Notes under the pieces: generated by a model
The model's input: only the letters and a program-made list of their open reading frames with translations
Told to the model about the DNA's origin: nothing
Databases searched by the model: none
Part shown: positions 26,999 to 36,068 of the stretch, piece by piece
Position numbering within the stretch: position 1 is the first letter of the stretch
Layout of the letters: every line of letters begins with the position of its first letter
Assembly (NCBI GenBank): GCA_017307505.1
Contig: JAFKEE010000050.1
Span: forward strand, 40,501 to 104,500
DNA: 64,000 nt
Direction: 5' to 3'
From: Acidobacteriota bacterium
GTDB taxonomy: Bacteria; Acidobacteriota; Terriglobia; Bryobacterales; Bryobacteraceae
Made by a program: the position numbers and the translations under genes

Positions 26999-29044
26999 AT
27001 GCAACGCCGCAGTTTCCTGACTCAGTCGCTTTCCCTGCCCTTCCTTTCCGCCTTACCCAGCCTGCAGGGCGCGCCCGTTCCTCCACCCCTGGTCCTGGGC
27101 GCAGCCTGGTATCCCGAGCAGTGGCCGCAGTCGCGCTGGGACGAAGATCTGAAACTGATGGAACAGGCGGGCCTGCGGATGGTACGTGTGGCCGAGTTTG
27201 CCTGGAGCACGCTGGAACCGCGCGAAGGCCGGTTTGAACTGGACTGGCTGGAACAGGCAATCGAGATGGCGGCGAAGCGGAATCTGGTGACGGTGATCGG
27301 GACGCCGACCGCGGCGCCGCCGGCCTGGCTGACGCAGAAGTATCCGGACACCTTGCTGACCGAGGCCAATGGGCGCAAGGCGGAACATGGCAACCGGGCC
27401 CACTTCTCCTTCACCAGCGAACGCTACCGTGAGTTTTGCGCACGCATTGCCGGGGTGATGGCAAAGCGCTTCGGCGGCAATCAGAATGTGGTGGGCTGGC
27501 AAATCGACAACGAGTACGGCCGGACATCGTTCGACGATTTCACCCGTGTGCAATTTCAGTCGTTCCTGAAGGCAAGATACAAGACGCTGGACGCCCTGAA
27601 CGAGCACTGGACCACCGCGTACTGGAGCGAGGCGTACACCGACTGGAGCCAGATTCCCCTGGGGCCAAGCGGGAATCCGGGACTCTTCCTGGAATGGAAG
27701 CACTTCATCTCAGAGACCTTCCGGACCTACCAGCATGTGCAGGTGGAAGCGATCCGGGCGCATGCGCCCAAACGGCAGTTCATCACCAGCAACTACATGG
27801 GCTGGTACGACTCATTCGATCACTACATCCTGGCCGAGGAACTCGACATGGTGTCGTGGGACAACTATGTGGGCCGAGGGCATCTGGACGCACTCAAGAA
27901 CGGCATCGTCCACGACCTGACACGAGGATTGAAGCGGAAGAACTTCTGGCTGATCGAGACGCAGCCGGGCTTCGTGAACTGGCAGGAGGTGAACAACGCT
28001 TTGGACAAGGGCGAAGCGCGGGCCATGGCCTGGCACGCCGTGGGCCACGGAGCCGACTGCATCAGCTACTGGCAGTGGCGCAGCGCCCTGAACGGGCAGG
28101 AGCAATATCACGGAACGCTGGTGGGCGCCGATGGGACACCGGTGCCGATGTATGACGAGGCGGCGCAGTTGGGCCGGGAGTTCGCAAAGGTGGGCAGCGC
28201 GCTGGGCGGAACCGAACCCGTGTCCGAGATTGGGATGCTGCACAGCTATGACAGCCGGTGGGCCGTCAATTTCCAGCGCCACAACCGGAACTTCGATCCA
28301 GTGGCCTTGCTGGGCAGTTACTACCGGCCTTTGCGGCGCATGGCCCAACAGATGGACGTCGTGCATCCGATGGCGCCATTGAACGGGTACAAACTGGTGG
28401 TGGCTCCCGCATTGAATGTGCTGCCGGAGACGATGGCGAAACACCTGGAAGAGTACGTGCGGCAGGGCGGGCATCTGGTGCTGGGGCCCCGTTCGGGCAT
28501 GAAGGACGAGTTCAACTCCCTGTGGCCGATGCGCCAACCGGGGCCGTTGGTGGAGGCCCTGGGTGCGCGCGTGGAGCAGTGGTACGCCCTGGACGAAGAC
28601 GTCCCGGTAAGCGGGCCCTGGGGCGCGGGCAAAGCGACGCTGTGGGCAGAGCAGTTGAAGACCCGGACCGCCGGTGTCGAGGTGTTGTTGAAATACGGCG
28701 CTAGCAACGGGTGGCTCGATGATCAGCCGGCCGTGGTGTCGCGGGTATTGGGGAAGGGCCGCATCACGTATGTCGCGGCGTTCCTGGACGATGCGCTCAT
28801 GGCCAAAGCCGCGGAGTGGATGATGCGTTTGAGTGGCGTGAAGCCGGCGTTGGGTCAGGTGCCGGAAGCGGTAGAGGTGTGCCGGCGCACGGGCGGCGGC
28901 AAAGACGTGTACATCGTGATTAACCACTCGAAGGCGGCACAGCGGGTAGTGTTGCCTCGGCCCCTGAAGCCCCTGCTAGCCGGGGGCGCGGCGATCAGCA
29001 CGCTGAATCTGCCGCCGCGCGGCGTGGAGTTGTTGTCCGTCTAG
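26999..29044 (+). CDS. GH42 beta-galactosidase
   Basis: The 681-residue enzyme has a leader (MQRRSFLTQSLSLPFLSALP). The GH42 architecture is complete: a TIM barrel with LGAAWYPEQWPQSRWDEDL at its start, the predicted acid/base Glu172 in WQIDNEYG, and the nucleophile Glu320 in WLIETQPG. The trimerisation-type domain follows (about 400-600, YVRQGGHLVLGPRSGMKDEF), then a small C-terminal beta domain. It cleaves terminal beta-galactose. It is divergent from the esterase/SMP-30 gene across a 60-bp gap. Confidence 0.94.
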   Translation: MQRRSFLTQSLSLPFLSALPSLQGAPVPPPLVLGAAWYPEQWPQSRWDEDLKLMEQAGLRMVRVAEFAWSTLEPREGRFELDWLEQAIEMAAKRNLVTVIGTPTAAPPAWLTQKYPDTLLTEANGRKAEHGNRAHFSFTSERYREFCARIAGVMAKRFGGNQNVVGWQIDNEYGRTSFDDFTRVQFQSFLKARYKTLDALNEHWTTAYWSEAYTDWSQIPLGPSGNPGLFLEWKHFISETFRTYQHVQVEAIRAHAPKRQFITSNYMGWYDSFDHYILAEELDMVSWDNYVGRGHLDALKNGIVHDLTRGLKRKNFWLIETQPGFVNWQEVNNALDKGEARAMAWHAVGHGADCISYWQWRSALNGQEQYHGTLVGADGTPVPMYDEAAQLGREFAKVGSALGGTEPVSEIGMLHSYDSRWAVNFQRHNRNFDPVALLGSYYRPLRRMAQQMDVVHPMAPLNGYKLVVAPALNVLPETMAKHLEEYVRQGGHLVLGPRSGMKDEFNSLWPMRQPGPLVEALGARVEQWYALDEDVPVSGPWGAGKATLWAEQLKTRTAGVEVLLKYGASNGWLDDQPAVVSRVLGKGRITYVAAFLDDALMAKAAEWMMRLSGVKPALGQVPEAVEVCRRTGGGKDVYIVINHSKAAQRVVLPRPLKPLLAGGAAISTLNLPPRGVELLSV

Positions 29045-29053
29045 CCTCTCGAG

Positions 29054-30115
29054 TTAAGACCAGGGGCGGGACCGGGCCACGGAGATGCCGCGGATCTCGT
29101 TCGGATACTTGCCGGAGACCGCGCAGTAATAGTGGTAGAGATCGCCCTTGTGGACGATGACGGACGGCTTGTGCGCATACGTCGAATCCACCGTGCCCGG
29201 CGGCCCGACATCAATCAGGATCTGGTCTGACTTGGTGAGATGGTATGGGTCGTCGCCCAGCGCCATCAGGTCGCGAGCCTTGCCCTTGGCGTCCAGACCG
29301 AAGTAGAAAAGCAGCCAGCGCTTGCCGTCCGTAACGACGCAGGGGTCGCTGGCGAAGCGCTGGTCGGGGCTGCCGGCCGGGCCGTTCCGCACAATTGGGT
29401 TCGATTCGTAGCGTTTCCAGGTCTTCAGGTCAGTCGAGGTGACGACGCCGGTCTGCTCCCGCCAACCGCCGCCTTCTGATTTGGGCAGGTTCCGCGACTT
29501 GGCGTTGTAAAACAAATAGTAAGTCCCTTGTTCCTCCACCAGGCAGGGCTTGTAGAGGCCGCCGCGTTCCCAGTCGGCACCGTCTTCCGGACGCAGGACA
29601 ATGTCTCCGATCTCCCAGTGGAGCAGGTCGGTGCTCCAGCAGAGCCCGATGATGGCGGGCCCCTCCTCGTAGCCGGCGTTCGGATAGGCGTGAAAGACAG
29701 CCAGGTAGCGGCCGCGTACCTTCTTGAGCTCACCCTTTGATCGCAGGCGGGTGTCGCGCAGGATCCAGTTCATGGCGATGTTGTAGCGGGTGATGGGATT
29801 CGCCGGATCGCGCCGCAGGATGCAGCCCTGACGACGCCAGGTGACGAGATCGCGCGAGGTGGCAAGCCCGGTCTGGTAACCCGTACCGTCCCAGCCGAGG
29901 TAGGTCATGTAGAACTCGCCTTTGTGGTGAAAGACGAAGGGGCAATCGACGCTGCGGTGGTCGAAGGCGCCGGGTGACGGATCAGGGCCCAGGACGAGTT
30001 TGCCGTACTTGTGCGGCGTCAGGTAGGGCGCGACATCGGGTGCGGAGCCAGGTGCGGCCAGCGCGAGGGAAGACGCCAGGAACTGCCGCCGTGAGGGTTT
30101 TGCTTGAGAGTCCAT
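29054..30115 (-). CDS. five-bladed beta-propeller glycosidase (GH43/GH117-like)
   Basis: The 353-residue enzyme has a Tat-like leader (SRRQFLASSLALAAPG). The repeated blade pattern of clan GH-F/J-type enzymes is clear: DCPFVFHHKGEFYMTYLGWD, YKPCLVEEQGTYYLFYNAK, ASDPCVVTDGKRWLLFYFGL and HKPSVIVHKGDLYHYYCAVS. Exact family and substrate cannot be fixed by eye; GH43, GH117 and GH130-like are all possible. The DUF5060 glycosidase gene ends 6 bp upstream on the same strand, so they form one operon under the divergent IclR-type regulator. Confidence 0.8.
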   Translation of the reverse strand: MDSQAKPSRRQFLASSLALAAPGSAPDVAPYLTPHKYGKLVLGPDPSPGAFDHRSVDCPFVFHHKGEFYMTYLGWDGTGYQTGLATSRDLVTWRRQGCILRRDPANPITRYNIAMNWILRDTRLRSKGELKKVRGRYLAVFHAYPNAGYEEGPAIIGLCWSTDLLHWEIGDIVLRPEDGADWERGGLYKPCLVEEQGTYYLFYNAKSRNLPKSEGGGWREQTGVVTSTDLKTWKRYESNPIVRNGPAGSPDQRFASDPCVVTDGKRWLLFYFGLDAKGKARDLMALGDDPYHLTKSDQILIDVGPPGTVDSTYAHKPSVIVHKGDLYHYYCAVSGKYPNEIRGISVARSRPWS

Positions 30116-30121
30116 GGGTGC

Positions 30122-32320
30122 TCAGCGTCCCGGAGAGACCAACAGGTTGATCTCGGCGCCCTCATTCAGCAGGAACGTTGATTTGGGTGTGACGAAGGCG
30201 CCCTGGTCCACGTTGGTGGGCCTCTCCTCGTCGTCCACTCCCTTGTGTCCTTTCGAGTTGACAAAACCTGTCGTCACGGTGGTGATGGGGATTGTCAGGT
30301 CTTTGTGGACCAGCGAGCGGAAGTTGATGGTGACGCTGCCGCCATCGGCGTTGGAGATGCGCTCCACCGTGCCCTGCAGGCTGCCGCCCAGGAAGGATTC
30401 AGGAGAAATGATGGAGGCCGTAATTGCGTCTCCGGCCTTGCTGATGAAGCTGCCGATGGGCATGTTGAGTTTGGCGAGGAATTTGCGCTCCTTTTCGAGA
30501 GGAGGCGAGGCGGGTCTCACGAGCACAGCCCAGTCCTTGCTGGGTTCGTTGGGTGGCAAGCCAAGCGGGCGGATGCCGCCGCCCTGAATCGTGCGCACGC
30601 TGCCGTTCTGAAGTTCACCGCCGAAGCGGGGATCGAACCACTTCACCTCGAAAAGACCCTGTCCCGCGGAAAGGTCCAGGGCGGTGGAGCCGCCGTTGGG
30701 CAGGTAGACCGCATAGACCTCGCCGCGTTTGGCGAAGACGTAGTCGTCCGCGGTAGCGGTCAGCTCGTCATCATGAAGCATCTGCTGGAACGGCAGGTAG
30801 CGTGTAAAGAACTCGTGGGCGTAGTGGAGCATGTCCCAGAAGTGATCACGGCTGCGCCAGTCTTCCAGATCCAGGTCGCTATCCGGATGGGCGTAACCGA
30901 AGAAGAAAACGGTGCCGGAGCCGCCGGCCATGAGGTTGCCCCAGATAGATGCCTTGCGAACCGTGTCGTGCCAGTAGTCGTCGGCGTCGGGCAGCACTCC
31001 GGTGCTGGTGGGATTGATTTCAATGATGCCAACCAGCCACTTGTGGCCGGCCTTGGCGGAGGCATCGACCCACTTGATGGTGGCCGGGTGGGTGTACTCG
31101 GGGTCGTGCTGCATCGCCGTACCATCGAACCCATCGAAACCCAGCAGGCGGCCGTAACCCTTGTCATCCGCCAGCAACTCGCCTTTCCACTGCACGTACT
31201 GGATGGGGTGCTGCCAGGGATCCACCTGCTTGAAGTACTCGCAGAGCGCCTTGATGTCCTCGGTGGTGTAGTAGCGCCAGCGGTCCATCTCTTCGGAAAG
31301 ATCCCAGAGGATCGCGTGATGGTGCGCGAAGCGCGCGATCAGTTCTCGATAGTAGAGCTTGCGCAGGACGGTCATCTTGCCCAGAAGTTGCTCGTTCTCC
31401 TCTTCCTGCGTGATGAGCATAAGCTGCATGCCCAGCTTGTCCATGTGGGAGAAGACGAGGTCCCATTGCGCGAGCTTGGAGACATCGTAGCGGGCCCGCT
31501 CTTCATAGCTGGTCCACGGATAGATCTCACGGCCATCGCCGTCGATATTCATGGTCAGCGAGTAGAAGGTGTTCATGCCCTTCCCGGCCAGATAGTTCAG
31601 GGCGCCGATGATGCCCTTGCCCTTACCGCCCTTCCACGTAGGATCGCCGGCGCGCCAGTCGCGGACATGCGGCTCGAAATGATGAAGGCCGTCTTTCAGG
31701 CGGTTCTCGGCGCCGCCGTGATCCACGGTGTCGTCGAACTCGGCATAGGCCAGGAAGTTTTCCGGGCTTTGTGTACCGGCCTGGATGAAGTACTTCTTTG
31801 ATCCGGCGTATTGGGCGTAGTGCTCACCGACATAGTGCAGCGTTCCCTGCGCTCGGTGATCGCGGCCAGTCTTGTCGGAGGGGGCAATGGTGATCTTGCC
31901 GGCGAGTCCATCGGGTTTCAACGGTGTGCCAGCGTCCGGATTGAGATCCACAGCGACATCCTGGCCGGAGCGGAAGGAAACCTGGTAGTTCCACTCGCCG
32001 GTCTCGTCGGGCACGAAGTGGACGCGCCATTTATTGCCCGCCGTGGCGCTGGTCTCGGCGGCGTTGCCGTCGGCGGCAAAGTAGCCGGGGATCACGAATC
32101 GCTTCACACCCTGGGTGAAGGTCACGTTGAGCCGGTAGAACAGGAACGGGTTCGGATTTGCGGATTCACTCGTAGCAGGTCCGTCGAAGGTGAGCACGAC
32201 GTCGTGCCATTGCTTGAGCTCGCCCGTGATCTGTTGAGCGGTTAGCGGGCCGCAGAGACACGGCAGCAGAGACAGCGCGGCGGCGAGAGCAGTGGGGTGA
32301 ATCCGGCGGAAAAATGACAT
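30122..32320 (-). CDS. DUF5060 glycosidase with DUF4038-like barrel and collagen-binding-like domain
   Basis: The 732-residue secreted protein has a signal peptide (residues 1-28) and a DUF5060 beta domain (about 29-115). A TIM-barrel region (about 170-560) carries a conserved acidic site in ILWDLSEEMD. A domain at about 570-640 (VYAVYLPNGGSTALDLSAG, then KWFDPRFGGEL) matches the putative collagen-binding domain normally found after DUF4038 barrels. DUF4038 includes the GH140 apiosidases of pectin-degrading Bacteroides, though DUF5060 enzymes have several specificities. The last 85 residues are an unrecognised beta domain. The start is ATG 32320; the open frame upstream covers the operator region. 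It leads an operon with the propeller glycosidase. Confidence 0.85.
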   Translation of the reverse strand: MSFFRRIHPTALAAALSLLPCLCGPLTAQQITGELKQWHDVVLTFDGPATSESANPNPFLFYRLNVTFTQGVKRFVIPGYFAADGNAAETSATAGNKWRVHFVPDETGEWNYQVSFRSGQDVAVDLNPDAGTPLKPDGLAGKITIAPSDKTGRDHRAQGTLHYVGEHYAQYAGSKKYFIQAGTQSPENFLAYAEFDDTVDHGGAENRLKDGLHHFEPHVRDWRAGDPTWKGGKGKGIIGALNYLAGKGMNTFYSLTMNIDGDGREIYPWTSYEERARYDVSKLAQWDLVFSHMDKLGMQLMLITQEEENEQLLGKMTVLRKLYYRELIARFAHHHAILWDLSEEMDRWRYYTTEDIKALCEYFKQVDPWQHPIQYVQWKGELLADDKGYGRLLGFDGFDGTAMQHDPEYTHPATIKWVDASAKAGHKWLVGIIEINPTSTGVLPDADDYWHDTVRKASIWGNLMAGGSGTVFFFGYAHPDSDLDLEDWRSRDHFWDMLHYAHEFFTRYLPFQQMLHDDELTATADDYVFAKRGEVYAVYLPNGGSTALDLSAGQGLFEVKWFDPRFGGELQNGSVRTIQGGGIRPLGLPPNEPSKDWAVLVRPASPPLEKERKFLAKLNMPIGSFISKAGDAITASIISPESFLGGSLQGTVERISNADGGSVTINFRSLVHKDLTIPITTVTTGFVNSKGHKGVDDEERPTNVDQGAFVTPKSTFLLNEGAEINLLVSPGR

Positions 32321-32398
32321 GGCGTACCTTGCGGTGTTTTCACACTGTACCGGATCTGGAGGGACAGGGATACGGGGCGTGGGGGTTCCCGGCCAAAG

Positions 32399-32503
32399 TT
32401 CCGCTATGCGGAAGGGGACGCCTGCGGAAACCAATATGCCGGAGTGGACACCTGCGCCGGGATGAGCGCTGAATGAGTAGCTGCGAAATTCCGCAGAATG
32501 GAA
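32399..32503. promoter_or_regulatory. two IclR-type operators in a divergent promoter
   Basis: A perfect palindrome TTCCGCTATGCGGAA (32399-32413) and a second imperfect copy TTCCGCAGAATGGAA (32489-32503) lie 90 bp apart, between the divergent glycosidase operon and the regulator gene. The 15-bp TTCC-N7-GGAA form is characteristic of IclR-family binding sites. The second copy is immediately upstream of the regulator start, suggesting autoregulation. Both assignments come from sequence pattern and context. Confidence 0.6.
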
Positions 32504-32545
32504 TATTATGAATGCTCAGAATTTTCATTCAGAGACGATAAGGAT

Positions 32546-33688
32546 ATGGCCACGATCGCCGATTCATCCTCGCGTGACCGCAACGCGGCCCAGGCCGTGC
32601 TTCGCGCCTGCGAGGTGCTGAAGTGTTTCCGCAGCGAGAGTGAGGTGGTGGCCCTGCCGGATGTGGTGGACCGCACCAGCCTCTCCCGCACGACCGCATT
32701 CCGTTTGCTGAAGAGCCTGGTGCAGGGCGGCCTGCTGGAACGGGTGGGCCGCGGAGAGTACCGTTCGCTGGTGCGGACACGATCGTCGCGCATCATTCGA
32801 CTGGGCTTTGCCGAGCAGACCAACTCCGAGTTCTCCCGCTCTGTGACGGAAGGCATCCAGCGTGCTGCGTCCGCCAAGGAAAACATCCAGCTCGTGATGG
32901 TAAACAACCGCTACAGCGCGGCCGAGGCGCTGCGCAACGCGGAGTACCTGATCCGGGAGAATGTCGACCTGGTGCTGGAGTTCCAGACCCACCAGCGCGT
33001 CGCCACGAAGATCGCGGCGCGGTTCCAGGAAGCCAACATTCCGGTCATCGCCATTGAGATTCCACACCCTGGTGCGACCTATTTCGGAGCAAACAACTAC
33101 GAAGCCGGCCTCATCGCCGGGCGCGCTCTGGGGCGTTGGACGAAGCAGCACTGGCCAGGCGGAGCGGAACAGGTGCTGCTGCTGGAGCTCCCGATTGCGG
33201 GGCCGCTGCCGCGGCTGCGCATCACCGGCACGGTGGATGGGTTGCGCAGCGAACTGCCTTACTACGACACGATGTCGTGCGTGCACCTCGACGGCAAAGG
33301 GTCGTTCGAGCAGATCCTGGGCGTCGTCCGCAAGCACCTGAGCCGTTCGAAACCCCGGCGGACTCTGGTGGGCGCTGTGAACGACCCGTGCGCCCTGGCG
33401 GCCCTGCGGGCCTTTGAGGAGGCCGGTTGCGCGCAGTTGTGCTCCGTGGTTGGTCAGAATGGGACGCTGGCCGCACGGCAGGAACTGCGCCGGCGGGGCA
33501 CACAACTGGTGGGGTCCGTCGCCTACTTCCCGGAGCGCTATGGAGAAGAGCTGATTCGCATGGCGATCCGGCTGCTGGAGAACAAGCCGGTGCCCTCCGC
33601 CGTCTTTGTGGCCCACAAGCTGTTGACCCCTCAAAACGTGGATCTGCTGTATCCGCTGGACGGCACCAGCCCCGTCGAGTTGATGTAA
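32546..33688 (+). CDS. IclR-type HTH fused to a periplasmic-binding-protein sensor domain
   Basis: The 380-residue regulator has an IclR-like winged helix at residues about 10-65 (AAQAVLRACEVLKCF, LSRTTAFRLLKSLVQGGLLE). Instead of the GAF-like IclR effector domain, residues about 85-370 are a type I periplasmic-binding-protein fold like the LacI/RbsB sensor: IQLVMVNNRYSAAEALRNAE, VIAIEIPHPGATYFGANNYE, and AGLIAGRALG. A sugar is the probable effector. ATG 32546 is preferred because the operator copy at 32489-32503 lies over the alternative ATG 32498. It is divergent from the glycosidase operon and is likely its regulator. Confidence 0.85.
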   Translation: MATIADSSSRDRNAAQAVLRACEVLKCFRSESEVVALPDVVDRTSLSRTTAFRLLKSLVQGGLLERVGRGEYRSLVRTRSSRIIRLGFAEQTNSEFSRSVTEGIQRAASAKENIQLVMVNNRYSAAEALRNAEYLIRENVDLVLEFQTHQRVATKIAARFQEANIPVIAIEIPHPGATYFGANNYEAGLIAGRALGRWTKQHWPGGAEQVLLLELPIAGPLPRLRITGTVDGLRSELPYYDTMSCVHLDGKGSFEQILGVVRKHLSRSKPRRTLVGAVNDPCALAALRAFEEAGCAQLCSVVGQNGTLAARQELRRRGTQLVGSVAYFPERYGEELIRMAIRLLENKPVPSAVFVAHKLLTPQNVDLLYPLDGTSPVELM

Positions 33689-33698
33689 TCCCAGGAGG

Positions 33699-34355
33699 CT
33701 AGAAGGCGGAGCGGATCTGCTGGAGAGCCAGTTCCGGACTGCTGTAGACGGGCACGCTGAGTGATTCCGGCGGGATTGCGGCCAGAACCCGCGCCATGGA
33801 GCCTTGCGCCAGCACCACCGCATCCACTTTCGGCATCAGGGCGTCCAGCGACGCGCGAACGCGCTGGTCGTGGGTCTCCGTATCGCCGCGAAGTACGGCT
33901 TCGAAGGCTCCTTCGCAGCAGTCCGAAATCACCTCACAGTCGCGGCCTTGTGCCGCGGCAGTATCGCGGATCAGCTGAATCGTCGGCTCGAGCGTCGTGC
34001 TCAAGGTCGCCAGGACACCCACGCGCGGCCCGATGGACACAGCCTGGGCAGCCATCGCTTCATCGATTCGAAAGATGGGCCCGTCGAACAGTTGCCTGGC
34101 AACGGGGATCCCGGGTCCGATGGAGGAGCAGGTAACCAGCACCGCGTCCGCACCGGCTTCAAAGCCGGACTGGATCTGCGCCACCAGGCGGCGTGTCGTC
34201 GGCTTGTCCAGGCGGCCCGCGGAGATCGTATTGCGGATCAGGCCCTCGTCGACCATATGGAAGAACTTCCAGCCGGGCAGTATCCGGCCGCAAAGCGTGC
34301 CGAACATCGGCACGAGCATCGGGCTGGTATGGATGAGAGCAAGCGTACGCGTCAT
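33699..34355 (-). CDS. aspartate/glutamate racemase superfamily protein
   Basis: The 218-residue protein has the two-lobed Asp/Glu/hydantoin racemase pattern. The N-terminal lobe has LVTCSSIGPG with the first catalytic Cys (about residue 76). The C-terminal lobe has VVLAQGSMARV, where the second Cys is replaced by Gln, as in many sugar-cluster members of the family. Such members are often found beside carbohydrate genes with no proven reaction. It converges with the IclR/PBP regulator (10 bp gap) and is divergent from the GH78-like gene. Confidence 0.82.
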   Translation of the reverse strand: MTRTLALIHTSPMLVPMFGTLCGRILPGWKFFHMVDEGLIRNTISAGRLDKPTTRRLVAQIQSGFEAGADAVLVTCSSIGPGIPVARQLFDGPIFRIDEAMAAQAVSIGPRVGVLATLSTTLEPTIQLIRDTAAAQGRDCEVISDCCEGAFEAVLRGDTETHDQRVRASLDALMPKVDAVVLAQGSMARVLAAIPPESLSVPVYSSPELALQQIRSAF

Positions 34356-34445
34356 GGCTTCCCATTATGGCCCGTTGAGCCCCGCAATCGGCGCTGGCGG
34401 GCCATTTCAGACTGGAAAGGCGGTTATTCCTGATATTCTGTTCGC

Positions 34446-36068
34446 GTGCAGAGACGTACCTTCCTTCAGGCGGCGGCGCTTGCCCCCCAGGCCGCCAGGC
34501 GCAACGGCAATGAGGCGCCCGAAACCCGCTGGATCCGCATCGCCGAGTCGCTGAAGCCGAAGCTGAAAGAGACATCCGTGAAGGCGGTCGCCATTGTGCG
34601 TCCGCTGCCTGCACCCGGTTCATTCCTGCGCTGGAAGATGGAAGTCACGGAGGAGGTGGCGGCACTCGCGCAAAGGCCGCTGAAGCGCGGCGACAGCTTC
34701 ATTGTCGATTTTGGCCGCCACCTGGCCGGGTATCTGTCGTTCCGGCTGAAAGGCGCCGGCGAGGCGGTGGATTCTCCGGTGCGCCTGCGCATCACCTTCG
34801 GCGAAGCTCCGGCGGATGTGGCGGTGCCGCTGGAGTCTTACACCGGGACCCTCAGTCGCGCCTGGCTGCCGGATGAAATCATCAACGTCGACTTCCTGCC
34901 GCGGCGGGTCGAGGCGCCGCGCCGCCACGCCTTTCGTTGGGTGAAGTTTGATGTCATCGACACTTCCCCGAACTTTGCCGTGCACTTCGAGCAGGTCGCG
35001 GCGCGGGCCGTCACCTCCGCTCTTACAGAGCCCGCGGCGCTGCCTGCGGATACGCCGGAGGTGTTGCGCGCCATCGACCGCGTGAGTCTCAACACGCTTC
35101 GCGATTGCATGCAGACCGTGTTCGAGGATGGCCCGCGCCGTGACCGGCGGCTGTGGGTAGGCGACCTGCGGCTGCAGGCGCTCACAAACTACGTCTCGTT
35201 CCGCAACTTCGATCTTGTAAAGCGCTGCCTCTACCTCTTCGCCGGACTGCCGCGCGAGGACGGCCTGGTGGCCGCCTGCGTCTACGACGAGCCCGAGCCC
35301 CTCTGCGGCCGGCAGTTCATCATGGACTATGCAGTGCTCTACATCGCCGCGCTGCTGGACTATGTGAAAGCGGCAAAGGATCCGCAGACCGCACAGGAGC
35401 TGTGGCCGGTGGTCCGTAAACAGGTTGAACTGATCAGCAGGTTCGTCAACGCGGATGGCCTGTTCGCGGATCCGGGCGGCTGGTGGATCTTCATCGACTG
35501 GCGCGAGGAGCTGGAGAAGACCGCCTCCATGCACGGTGTGCTGTTGTTCTGCCTGAAGCAGGCGGTGGAACTCGCCGGGCACGCGGGCCAGCAGGCCGAC
35601 GCAGCGAAGTACCGGGCGCTGATCCAGCGCATGACCGTTGCCGGCCGTGCTGCCTTCTTCGATTCTGCGCGCAGCGTCTTCGTCAGCGGACCGAAGGGCC
35701 AGGTTTCCTGGGCCTCTCAGGCGTGGATGGTGATGTCCGGACTCGCCACCCCCGAAATGGGCGCGGCGGCCCTGCGCAACGCGATAAAGATGCGCGAGGC
35801 CGTGCGCCCGGGCACGCCCTACCTCTATCACTACATGGTCGAGGCCCTGCTGCTCAGCGGCCTGCGCAAGGAGGCGCTCGACCTGCTCACCAGCTACTGG
35901 GGCGGCATGGTGGCCGCCGGCGCAGACACCTTCTGGGAGATCTACGATCCGTCCGATCCCATGCTTTCGCCCTACAGCAGCATCCTGGTGAACAGCTACT
36001 GCCACGCATGGAGCTGCACGCCGTCCTACTTCCTGCGCGGTCTGCAACTCGGCCGCGCAGCCGGTTAA
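34446..36068 (+). CDS. GH78-like alpha-L-rhamnosidase (six-hairpin glycosidase)
   Basis: The 540-residue enzyme starts at GTG 34446 with a weak Tat-like leader ([13 protein letters not shown]). A beta-sandwich region (about 40-190) precedes an (alpha/alpha)6 barrel (about 200-530). The acidic motif [16 protein letters not shown] corresponds to the DCPQRDERLGWTGD site of alpha-L-rhamnosidases, and TFWEIYDP matches the second catalytic region. It is shorter than typical GH78 enzymes because the extra N-terminal modules are missing. It probably cleaves alpha-L-rhamnose. It converges with the isomerase gene, overlapping by 4 bp (36065-36068). Confidence 0.82.
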   Translation: MQRRTFLQAAALAPQAARRNGNEAPETRWIRIAESLKPKLKETSVKAVAIVRPLPAPGSFLRWKMEVTEEVAALAQRPLKRGDSFIVDFGRHLAGYLSFRLKGAGEAVDSPVRLRITFGEAPADVAVPLESYTGTLSRAWLPDEIINVDFLPRRVEAPRRHAFRWVKFDVIDTSPNFAVHFEQVAARAVTSALTEPAALPADTPEVLRAIDRVSLNTLRDCMQTVFEDGPRRDRRLWVGDLRLQALTNYVSFRNFDLVKRCLYLFAGLPREDGLVAACVYDEPEPLCGRQFIMDYAVLYIAALLDYVKAAKDPQTAQELWPVVRKQVELISRFVNADGLFADPGGWWIFIDWREELEKTASMHGVLLFCLKQAVELAGHAGQQADAAKYRALIQRMTVAGRAAFFDSARSVFVSGPKGQVSWASQAWMVMSGLATPEMGAAALRNAIKMREAVRPGTPYLYHYMVEALLLSGLRKEALDLLTSYWGGMVAAGADTFWEIYDPSDPMLSPYSSILVNSYCHAWSCTPSYFLRGLQLGRAAG

